NCBI RefSeq assembly: GCF_024806835.1
Contig: NZ_JANTYU010000002.1
Span: forward strand, 656,233-720,232
Length of the DNA: 64,000 nt
Reading direction: 5' to 3'
From: Xanthomonas sp. 3793
GTDB lineage: Bacteria; Pseudomonadota; Gammaproteobacteria; Xanthomonadales; Xanthomonadaceae
In this document: positions 10,318-17,238 of the stretch, piece after piece
Position numbering within the stretch: position 1 is the first letter of the stretch
How the letters are laid out: each line of letters starts with the position of its first letter
Program-made: the position numbers and the translations under genes
The notes under the pieces: model-generated
Told to the model about the DNA's origin: nothing
The model's input: only the letters and a program-made list of their open reading frames with translations
Database searches by the model: none

Positions 10318-10570
10318 ATGCAAATTTTCTTGAAAATTTTGATGGTTCTAGGGAGCTTTGCAGCTGGCGCTGTGGCTAGCGTCGTCATGGCGAGCATTTT
10401 ATGTGAGTGTCAGCTATTCCTGCCAGCCTGCTCCTGGCGAGCCATGTGATGCTGGCGGCTATGCGGGTCTGAGCATGGCTATCCTTCTGACACCGGTGCT
10501 CGGTCTATCATTTGCCTTATTTGGCTACTGGCTGATTGTGCGCTATCAACGTCGATTAGAGGCTGAGTAA
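10318..10570 (+). pseudogene. Small two-helix membrane protein, probably frameshifted
   Basis: From the ATG at 10318 one frame gives MQIFLKILMVLGSFAAGAV and onward, a clean N-terminal hydrophobic helix, but stops after 43 residues. The next frame continues from about 10395 to 10570 with a Cys/Gly/Pro-rich loop (CQPAPGEPCDAGGY) and a second hydrophobic helix (about 22 residues), ending VRYQRRLEAE. Joining the two frames near 10395-10410 would give one protein of about 84 residues with two transmembrane segments. I infer a single-base frameshift, real or a sequencing error. No family is recognised. Confidence 0.4.
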
Positions 10571-10718
10571 TTGATCAAGCCAGCCGCTCCGCGGTGCGGC
10601 CGCCATCAGCGTTGGTGTACACATAGGTCTCAATGGAATGTGCAGTGGCGGGCGCAACTGATATTGCATCATGGCCGGACCCTCATCGGGTCGAATTACT
10701 TCGGGCGCTAGCATCAAA

Positions 10719-11117
10719 ATGACTGCATTCGCATTTCAAGCAAACATCGTCACCACGGCAAATACTGACGGTGGGTTCCTGTTAGTGGGATTCGCTGATC
10801 GTGAAGCCGATGCCGAGGTCTACCTCGTACTTCAGCGCGGCTTGGATCTCGATGGGCAGGACGTGGAGCATGGTATGGACACTTATTACGTTGAGTGGTC
10901 TGGCCAGCAATACGCTTGTTACGGTGGCATCTCCAGGTTTTCGCTGCGGTCGAACCGTGCCGTTATCACGTTTGCTCCAGATGCAGCGGGGGTGCTCGGT
11001 GGCATGGAAGCTCTCACCATCTCATTCCAATTGGAAGCGTCCAGGCATTTGGCGTTACGTGAAGCGCTAGAGCGTGTGTTCGAGGGAAGTGACTGCCTCG
11101 TCGTTGCCGATGCCTGA
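10719..11117 (+). CDS. Imm10-family-like immunity protein (orphan)
   Basis: The 132-residue product, starting at the ATG at 10719 (MTAFAFQANIV), resembles the Imm10 family of polymorphic-toxin immunity proteins. The shared features are an N-terminal strand, then VGFAD, LQRGLDLD, a GMDTYYVEW segment (about residues 65-73), YGGISRF and a C-terminal helix with LREALERVF. An in-frame start 48 nt upstream exists; neither has a strong ribosome binding site. No toxin gene is adjacent, so it would be an orphan or acquired immunity gene. Codon use is less GC-rich than the core genes. The family call is from memory of its motifs and is not certain. Confidence 0.65.
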   Translation: MTAFAFQANIVTTANTDGGFLLVGFADREADAEVYLVLQRGLDLDGQDVEHGMDTYYVEWSGQQYACYGGISRFSLRSNRAVITFAPDAAGVLGGMEALTISFQLEASRHLALREALERVFEGSDCLVVADA

Positions 11118-11125
11118 AAATTTAT

Positions 11126-11317
11126 TCAAATAGCTGCATTTCGATGCTCGCTTCGAGCCTCATGCCTCCATGGAAATAGTGGGTACTCGCCGCCGTCTTT
11201 CAGGCTGTGCAGCGGCCATAGAACGCCTTGCATGGAGGCGTTGCCCACCCAGTAGAGCCCCCTGGCGTCGACGGAATCGGTTCCTCGTTGCCTGAAGCCG
11301 ACAAATGCGGATTTCAT
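11126..11317 (-). CDS. Possible small hypothetical protein (63 aa)
   Basis: From an ATG at 11317 the minus strand encodes MKSAFVGFRQRGTDSVDARG and continues with several aromatic residues to a stop at 11126. The amino-acid mix is protein-like, but there is no recognisable family and no clear ribosome binding site. The start codon lies inside the right part of the left arm of the 11312-11338 palindrome. It could instead be the remnant of a longer gene. Confidence 0.3.
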   Translation of the reverse strand: MKSAFVGFRQRGTDSVDARGLYWVGNASMQGVLWPLHSLKDGGEYPLFPWRHEARSEHRNAAI

Positions 11318-11359
11318 CCACACGGGGTGTGGATGAAAGTTGCACAAGCATGTGGATAA
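11312..11359. promoter_or_regulatory. Perfect palindrome plus consensus DnaA box
   Basis: TTTCATCCACAC (11312-11323) and GTGTGGATGAAA (11327-11338) form a perfect 12-bp inverted repeat around a 3-nt centre. Twelve bases further, TGTGGATAA at 11351-11359 is the exact complement of the DnaA box TTATCCACA. The palindrome arms themselves are near-DnaA-box sequences (TGTGGATGA). This gives three DnaA-like sites in under 50 bp in a gene-poor spot. It may bind DnaA or simply be an operator for the small gene beside it. Confidence 0.45.
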
Positions 11360-11423
11360 CCGGTTGCAGCCCTTGCGGGGCAAGGGCTGTGTTCTGCTTG
11401 GTCAAAAATTGACCAGCCAGTGC

Positions 11424-11618
11424 TCAGGGCGTGGAAAGTTGCAGCTCGCCGCCGTCGGTGATGAACCGCTGGCCTTGCCGTTGCAGGTGACGGCCATCGG
11501 GGAGCTCGTAACGTGGCGCTGGATGCGCGCCCGGGCCAGTTGACTGTTCGTCGCGGAATTCGATGATGACGTACGGCTCGCCATCTGCGCCGATCGCGGG
11601 AAATTGCCGAAAAGACAT
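11424..11618 (-). CDS. Small conserved-looking cytoplasmic protein (64 aa)
   Basis: The minus strand encodes MSFRQFPAIGADGEPYVIIE and onward, ending DGGELQLSTP. A strong ribosome binding site (GGAGG) lies five bases before the ATG at 11618, which decides this start over longer frames. The product has the look of a small beta-strand protein (DGEPYVIIEFRD, then RYELPDGRHLQRQG). There is no signal peptide or membrane segment. I do not recognise a named family; the ribosome binding site and composition support a real gene. Confidence 0.6.
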   Translation of the reverse strand: MSFRQFPAIGADGEPYVIIEFRDEQSTGPGAHPAPRYELPDGRHLQRQGQRFITDGGELQLSTP

Positions 11619-12002
11619 ATGCACCTCCGAGGGATTCCAAGCTTGCCGTGCGGACCACTGGCCCGCACCGCCAGCAGTCGGCTGGCACACCGAGGATGCG
11701 CACGCCGATGTTATTCAGATGTCGTCGTGGGATGAGGGGGGGAGCTGGAATGGCGCGCTCGCCATGCGGCGTCGATTCGGAGCTGTCTTTGCCCGGTCCC
11801 AGCGCATTAGGGTGCAAGGTCGCGGCTGCTTGCAAGCGAGGCAGCGGCGATGCCTGCAGTCCGGTGCCGGCCGAGGCGATGCAGGTTTGTACAGGGCGCC
11901 CGGCGGTATCGTGATGGATGCAGCGTAAACCCTATCAGGCACTGCATGCGCCGCAGCGCAGGATCCACGCGTGCAGACGTGGACCAGCACAGGCTCGACC
12001 CA
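11619..12002. other. Gene-free stretch before the export operon
   Basis: About 380 bp between the start of the 64-aa protein gene and the stop of the tolC-like gene. Frames on both strands are short and low in protein character. I see no clear intrinsic terminator for the export operon here, and no copy of the dispersed repeat families. Confidence 0.4.
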
Positions 12003-13406
12003 TCAACGACTCAACTGCAATGCATCGCGGTCCGCGGTGGCTGCTGCCAGCTCTGCGCGTGCCGACGCAATCCGCGCCTGCGCGTCGATCAAGCGCACGC
12101 GCGCGTCGTTGGCGGTTTCTTCGCGTTGATTGACCAGGAAGAAATCGCCGGAGCCCAGTTCGAAGCGCCGCCGTTCGGCGGCCGCCAGGCGGTCGGCGAG
12201 GCCGCGTTCTTCATCGGCCATCTTGGCCAGTCGCTCTGCTGCGTTGAGCGAGATGACGATCGACTCCACCTCCACCGAGATCTGGTCGCGCAGGAAGCGG
12301 CTGCGCTGATCCAGTGCTTCGATCTCGGCGCGCGCTTCGGCAACGCGGCCTTTGGCGGAGCGGTTCTCCAGCGGCACGCTGAAACGAAAGCCGATGATCG
12401 CATCGGTCGGCGAGCGGTTCGGCCCGCCCACGCCGGGGGGGCCCAGATCCTTGCTGACTTCGAAACTCACATCCAGCCGTGGCTTCAGATCGTTCTGCGC
12501 CAGCATCAGCCGCGCAGTGGCCTGGTCGATGCGGGTCAGCACGGCGCGGTAATCGGGCCGCTCCACCGGCGCGGTGATCTTGCTGGCACCGGCCAGACCT
12601 TCCAGCGCGGAGGTATCGGGCGGCAGGCGCTCGCTCGAGACGATCAGCGGCATGCCGGCGTCGTCGCGCAGATACAGCGACAAGGCATTGGCCGCATTGG
12701 CGAAGTCCTGTTCGGAGCGCACCACCAGTGCGCGCCGGCGCACCAGGTTCTGGTCGTTTTCGGTCAGCAGAATGGTCGGGCGCGCGCCAAGCGTCACCTG
12801 CCGCGAAATCGCATTGCGGCGCCGCTCTGCCAATGCCAGCAGGTCGTTGTACGCACGCAGCTTCAGGCCGGCCGCCACCCAGCTCTGGTAGGCGTCCACG
12901 GCGCGCCGCTGCACGCCGATCGCCACCATCTCCGCTTCGTACTGCGCCACATTGATGTCGGCGCTGGCGACGTTGCGCCGGGTACGGCGCTCGTCCACCA
13001 CGCGGTCGCGCAGCAGCGCGTACAAGGCACCGACCTTCACTTCGCCGCCGCGGTCGGTATACGACTTGTCTTCGTAGACCGGGAACGCACCACGCGAGGA
13101 GCGGTAGCCGCCGTAGTAATAGCCGCCGTTGTTCTCGAACGGTCGCTTGACGCCGCTTTCGATGGTGCTGCCGTCGTAGTAGCCGGCCTCGCGCGAGCGG
13201 CCTTCGATGTCGAACACGGTATCGAACGCACCGTCGGCCGATATGCCTTTGCCTTCGGCCTGGCGGACTTTTGCCAGCGCTTCGACGATCTGCGGCGCAG
13301 AGCGGGCCGAGGAGTGCAGCACTTCGTCCAGGGTCAGCGGCGCGGCCTGGGCGAAGGCCGCACCGGGGCAGAGTGCGATCAGCAGGACCAGCAGATGCCG
13401 CATCAT
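12003..13406 (-). CDS. TolC-family outer-membrane efflux protein
   Basis: This is the outer-membrane channel component of a tripartite exporter. The 467-residue product begins MMRHLLVLLIALCPGAAFAQ, a clear signal peptide. It then contains two halves rich in amphipathic helix, with the long Ala/Arg/Glu-rich stretches typical of TolC coiled coils (about residues 125-250 and 340-460). The start overlaps the stop of the HlyD gene (ATGATGA arrangement), so the two are translationally coupled. It is the last gene of the operon ABC-HlyD-TolC. Substrate is unknown. Confidence 0.85.
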   Translation of the reverse strand: MMRHLLVLLIALCPGAAFAQAAPLTLDEVLHSSARSAPQIVEALAKVRQAEGKGISADGAFDTVFDIEGRSREAGYYDGSTIESGVKRPFENNGGYYYGGYRSSRGAFPVYEDKSYTDRGGEVKVGALYALLRDRVVDERRTRRNVASADINVAQYEAEMVAIGVQRRAVDAYQSWVAAGLKLRAYNDLLALAERRRNAISRQVTLGARPTILLTENDQNLVRRRALVVRSEQDFANAANALSLYLRDDAGMPLIVSSERLPPDTSALEGLAGASKITAPVERPDYRAVLTRIDQATARLMLAQNDLKPRLDVSFEVSKDLGPPGVGGPNRSPTDAIIGFRFSVPLENRSAKGRVAEARAEIEALDQRSRFLRDQISVEVESIVISLNAAERLAKMADEERGLADRLAAAERRRFELGSGDFFLVNQREETANDARVRLIDAQARIASARAELAAATADRDALQLSR

Positions 13407-14488
13407 TTCTTGCCCGTCGTGTCGTCTTCGGACTTGTCTGCGGCGGGCTTGGCCTTGCCATCGTCCTGCGTGGCGGCAGAGGGGCGTCGGCCGAATTCCA
13501 ACGGGAAGTTGTTGAGCTGGCGCCACAGTTCGTAGCCCACCCGCACCGTCTCGCCCAGCACCCAGCCGCGCACCTTGCCGCCCTGGCGGGCGAATTCCTG
13601 CGCCGGCCAGGCCGGTTTTCCCGGCTGCGGCTCGACCAGGATGCGGAACAGCCCATCCGGCGCGGCATTGGGGTCGATTGCGCGCACGCGGCCATCGAAC
13701 ATGCCGTGCGCCACCGACGGCCAGCCGCTGAACTGGATCGCCGGCCAGCCTTCGAACTCCAGCCGCACCGGTCGGCCGGGGCGAATTAGCGGGACGTCGC
13801 GGCCATCGATATACAGCTCCACTGCACGCTCCACGCGCTCGGGCGCGATCACCGCCAGCACCGTGCCGGGCGAGACCATGGCGCTGCCGCTGGCGGCGTT
13901 GAGCTGCTGCACGCGGCCATCGCGCGGCGCGCGCACCAGCTGCGCGGACTGACGGTTCAACTGGATGTCGATGCGGGTCAACTTGGCGCGCGATTCGGCC
14001 AGCTTGGCGTCGGCCTCGGCCACCTTGATCTGGGTCAGCTCGTAATCGCGGCGGCCGGCCAGTCCTTCGGCGAGCAATTGCCGGCTGCGTTCCACGTCGA
14101 TGCTGGCGACCGCGCGCGATTGCTGAATGGCGGTGATTTCCGCCGCGACCTGCGCGCGCTCGCTGGCAAGCCGGGTGAGCAGATCCGGGTCCAGGTCGCC
14201 GACGCGCGCGATCGGGTCGCCCTTGGAGACGTGCTGGCCGTCGTGTACATACCAACGTTCGACACGGCCAGGCACAAAGGCGGTGACCTGCTGCTGGCGA
14301 TCGCCCGGATCGAGCGAGACCACCTGGCCCTTGCCGCTGGCGGTCTGCACCCACGGTGCGAATGCCAGGATCGCGCCGGCGATGGCGACGCCGATCAACA
14401 GCATCCACGCCAGCACCCTGGCGATGCTCGGTGGCCGCATCGAGGCCAGCGTGGGGAAGTGCGCGATCCGATCAGGGGCGTGCTGCAT
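13403..14488 (-). CDS. HlyD-family periplasmic adaptor (membrane fusion protein)
   Basis: The 361-residue protein has one N-terminal membrane anchor (about residues 24-46, LAWMLLIGVAIAGAILAF). A lipoyl-type half (VPGRVERWYVHDGQHVSKGD, about 70-90) follows, then a helical hairpin (about 95-165) and the second lipoyl half (VRAPRDGRVQQL, about 180). A beta-barrel domain comes next and a charged tail ends in KSEDDTTGKK. It bridges an inner-membrane transporter to a TolC channel. Its start overlaps the upstream ABC gene by 17 nt and its stop overlaps the tolC-like start. Confidence 0.88.
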   Translation of the reverse strand: MQHAPDRIAHFPTLASMRPPSIARVLAWMLLIGVAIAGAILAFAPWVQTASGKGQVVSLDPGDRQQQVTAFVPGRVERWYVHDGQHVSKGDPIARVGDLDPDLLTRLASERAQVAAEITAIQQSRAVASIDVERSRQLLAEGLAGRRDYELTQIKVAEADAKLAESRAKLTRIDIQLNRQSAQLVRAPRDGRVQQLNAASGSAMVSPGTVLAVIAPERVERAVELYIDGRDVPLIRPGRPVRLEFEGWPAIQFSGWPSVAHGMFDGRVRAIDPNAAPDGLFRILVEPQPGKPAWPAQEFARQGGKVRGWVLGETVRVGYELWRQLNNFPLEFGRRPSAATQDDGKAKPAADKSEDDTTGKK

Positions 14489-16160
14489 TGTCGGCCTCCT
14501 GGGTGGATGCGATCAGTTCGGCGCGGGTGGCGTAGCGCTGCTGGCGCTCTGGCTCCAGGCGGAACCAGCCATCCAGTTCGATGTCTTCCGGCCTGCCGGT
14601 GCATAGCAGCACGGTGGTGCCGGCCTCCTTCAGGCGGCCTAGCACGCGGGTCAGGCGTTCTGCCGGGAGCAGGTCGTAGAGCTGCGACAACATCAGCACG
14701 CGCGGGCGCACCAGCAAGGCGTTGGCCAGCTTCAATGCCATCACTTCGCCGATCCACAGCGGGAAGCCGGACGCGGCAAGACGCGTGTCCAGGCCCTGCG
14801 GCAGCGCGGCGATGCGCGCGCGCAGCCCCACCGTGTCGATGGCTTCCAGCATCGCTTCGGAGCTCACGTCCGGCGAGGCCATGGCCAGATACTCGCGGAT
14901 GGTCACCTCGACAATGGTCGGTCGATCGAGCACGGTGACTTCCGAGCGCAGCAGGTACATGTCGAAGGTGGCCAGGTCCGCGCCACCCACCATGACCAGG
15001 CCACGATCCGGCACCACATGGCGCTTGAGCACCATCGCCAGCAGCCGTTCGGCGCCGCCATCGGCCAGCGTCACCAGGTGCTCGCCCGCTTCCAGGGTGA
15101 AATCGAAACGCGCGCCTTCGATCACCACGCCATCCAGCCGCACCGCGCTGTTGCCGGGGATCTTGCCGGCCGCCGCCACGGCGCGTTCCTGCGGAATGGC
15201 ATACAGCAGCGACAATTCTTCCGCGCTGGCAACCAGGTCGTAGAACGTGTCCAGATAGGCGCCGAGCTGCGCGATGCCATAGAACACTGCGCTCAGGATC
15301 AGCTCGGCCGCCACCAACTGCCCAATCGACAGCTCGCCGCGCAGGATCAGGCTGCCGCCCAATGCCAGCAGCGCCGCGCTGGCAACCGCGTACAGCAGCA
15401 GGAACGCCACCGTCTGGGTGAAGCTGTAGCGGAAATGGCGCCGGTGCCGGTCGACATAGGCCGCAGTGACCGCCTCGGAGCGATCCATCGCAAAGTTGAG
15501 ATGGCGGCTGGATTTGTAGAAACCGTTGGAACCGCCGACGCTTTCCAGCCAGTGCGCGGCATTGTGCTTGGCGTGGCTGAGCTCGACCGCAGTGCGGATC
15601 GAACCGCGCGACCAGATCATCCAGATCGCGAAGATGATCAGCAGCAGCAAGGCGTTGAACCCGAGGAAGAACGGGTGGTAGAAGCTGGTGACGACCAGGC
15701 CGACCGCCGACTGCAGCACGATGGTGAAGGCGCCGATCGCCAGGCTGGGCACGGCTTTTTGCACCACCACCAGATCGAAGTAGCGGTTGAACACATCGCC
15801 GCGGTTCTGGTCGGCGAAGAAGGGGTTCTGCGCATGCACTGCGCGCACCGTGATCTCGGCCACCACGCGCGCAAACAGGCGGCGTTCGAACAGCGCCATC
15901 ATCCACACCCGCATCGCGCTCAGGCACGCTACCAGCAGCAGCAGCCCCAGCAGCAGGCCCGACAACGTCCACAGCGGCGTGGGCAGCGCGGTGTTGGCAA
16001 CGCTGTTGATCAGCAGCTGCACCGAAATGGGCGTGGCCAGCGACAGCAGGCTGATCGCCACGCCGTACACCAGGGCGAGACGCACATACGGCATGTCCGG
16101 CCCGACGATTTCCGCCAGCCAGCCCACCGCTTCCCGCCATCCGATCCGCTGTGACGCCAT
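14472..16160 (-). CDS. ABC exporter-like protein with degenerate (pseudo) ATPase domain
   Basis: This 562-residue protein has the layout of a type I secretion ABC half-transporter: about six hydrophobic segments in residues 24-310 and an NBD-length domain at about 340-545. Every nucleotide-binding motif is replaced. The Walker A position reads LADGGAER (about 365-372, no GKS/T). The Q-loop area reads VLDRPTIVEV, the LSGGQ position reads SGFPLW (about 464), Walker B lacks the catalytic Glu (VLMLSQ, about 488-493) and the H-loop reads CTGR (about 520). The frame is intact, so it is not an ordinary pseudogene. First gene of the operon with HlyD and TolC. Confidence 0.8.
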   Translation of the reverse strand: MASQRIGWREAVGWLAEIVGPDMPYVRLALVYGVAISLLSLATPISVQLLINSVANTALPTPLWTLSGLLLGLLLLVACLSAMRVWMMALFERRLFARVVAEITVRAVHAQNPFFADQNRGDVFNRYFDLVVVQKAVPSLAIGAFTIVLQSAVGLVVTSFYHPFFLGFNALLLLIIFAIWMIWSRGSIRTAVELSHAKHNAAHWLESVGGSNGFYKSSRHLNFAMDRSEAVTAAYVDRHRRHFRYSFTQTVAFLLLYAVASAALLALGGSLILRGELSIGQLVAAELILSAVFYGIAQLGAYLDTFYDLVASAEELSLLYAIPQERAVAAAGKIPGNSAVRLDGVVIEGARFDFTLEAGEHLVTLADGGAERLLAMVLKRHVVPDRGLVMVGGADLATFDMYLLRSEVTVLDRPTIVEVTIREYLAMASPDVSSEAMLEAIDTVGLRARIAALPQGLDTRLAASGFPLWIGEVMALKLANALLVRPRVLMLSQLYDLLPAERLTRVLGRLKEAGTTVLLCTGRPEDIELDGWFRLEPERQQRYATRAELIASTQEADNAARP

Positions 16161-16237
16161 TGAACTTCCATTGATGAGTTCAGTGAAGCATTGACGAGTT
16201 GCCGCTATAGGACAAGGCCGGAGCGCTTATCCGTTGT

Positions 16238-16252
16238 ATAGGATTTTCCTAT
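16238..16252. promoter_or_regulatory. OxyR/LysR-like half operator (ATAG-N7-CTAT)
   Basis: ATAG (16238-16241), seven bases, then CTAT (16249-16252). This matches half of the classical OxyR tetranucleotide pattern ATAG-N7-CTAT and the general LysR T-N11-A box. It overlaps the last codons of the LysR-type gene and lies about 80 bp before the ABC-HlyD-TolC operon. A further CTATAG lies at 16205-16210, in phase with the 11-bp spacing. The sequence could also fold as a small hairpin. Confidence 0.4.
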
Positions 16253-17148
16253 GCGGCTGCCGCACGCAGCAAATCGGCGATCAAACCGAACGCCGGCGCA
16301 CGCCCTGCACCTTGCCGCCACAGCAGCCCGATCTCGCGGTAATAGCGGCCGCCCTTGATCGGGCGGACCACCACATCGTCGCCTTCGCGGATTTCCTGGC
16401 GCACGTACAGGTCCGGCAACAGCGCCAACCCCATGCCCATGCCGGCCATCTGCCGGATCGCATCCAGACTGGTTCCTTCGTAATCGCGCAGCACATGGGC
16501 GCCGACATCCATCGCGATGGCGGCGACCTGTTCGGCCAATCGGTACTCCGGCATCAAGGTGAGCAGGTTGGCACCGCGCAAGTCGGCAGGGGTGACGTAG
16601 CGTTTGGCGCGCAGCGGGTGATCGGCGGCCATGGTCACGTGCAGGGGTTCGCGGAACAGCCGCTCGCTATGCAGGCTGCGTCCGGCCACCGGCAATTGCG
16701 CCAGGATCAGGTCATGCACGCCGTTGGCCAGGTCGCTGGCCAGGACGGTCGGCAGGCCCTCGCGCACGTGCACGCGCAGCGCCGGGTGCTCGCGGTGCAA
16801 TCGTGCGACCAGGCTGGGCATCAGGTAGGCGCCCAGCGTGGGCGAGACCCCGAGCCGGATGGTGCCGATCAACGTGTCGGCCGCCGTGGTGCGCACGTCT
16901 TCCAGATCGGTCACGTCGAGCAGGATGCTGCGCGCGCGATCGAGCAGGTCGCGCCCGAGCGGGGTCAGGATGGCCGGCACGCCGCGCTCGAACAGCGGTG
17001 CGCCGATGATGCTTTCCAGTGCGCGGATCTGCTGCGACAACGAGGGCTGCGACACGCCCATCTGTTCGGCGGCACGGGTGAAACTGCCGGTGTCGGCAAG
17101 TGCGACGAAGTAGCTCAGTTGGCGAAGGGTGGTCTTGGGGCGGGGCAT
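16249..17148 (-). CDS. LysR-family transcriptional regulator (OxyR-like, no cysteines)
   Basis: The 299-residue protein starts at the ATG at 17148 (MPRPKTTLRQLSYFVALADT); a longer frame adds 12 basic residues. The winged-helix DNA-binding domain occupies about residues 7-65 (SFTRAAEQMGVSQPSLSQQI). The effector domain begins GTIRLGVSPTLGAYLMPSLV, which resembles OxyR. It contains no cysteine at all, so the disulfide switch of OxyR is absent and it must sense something else. It is encoded directly upstream of, and in the same direction as, the export operon and is the natural candidate for its regulator. Confidence 0.9.
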   Translation of the reverse strand: MPRPKTTLRQLSYFVALADTGSFTRAAEQMGVSQPSLSQQIRALESIIGAPLFERGVPAILTPLGRDLLDRARSILLDVTDLEDVRTTAADTLIGTIRLGVSPTLGAYLMPSLVARLHREHPALRVHVREGLPTVLASDLANGVHDLILAQLPVAGRSLHSERLFREPLHVTMAADHPLRAKRYVTPADLRGANLLTLMPEYRLAEQVAAIAMDVGAHVLRDYEGTSLDAIRQMAGMGMGLALLPDLYVRQEIREGDDVVVRPIKGGRYYREIGLLWRQGAGRAPAFGLIADLLRAAAA

Positions 17149-17238
17149 GGTCGCATCGGTCCGTCGGGTCGCTCGGAGTCGCACTGCCGGCCAGGCCGGT
17201 GCGCGGGCGCGTGGCCCGCAGCGGGCATCAACCAGCGG

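Noticed and set aside
16249-17148. Naming the LysR-type gene oxyR
   Set aside because: The effector domain is OxyR-like, but the protein contains no cysteine and is not next to ahpC or katA-type genes.
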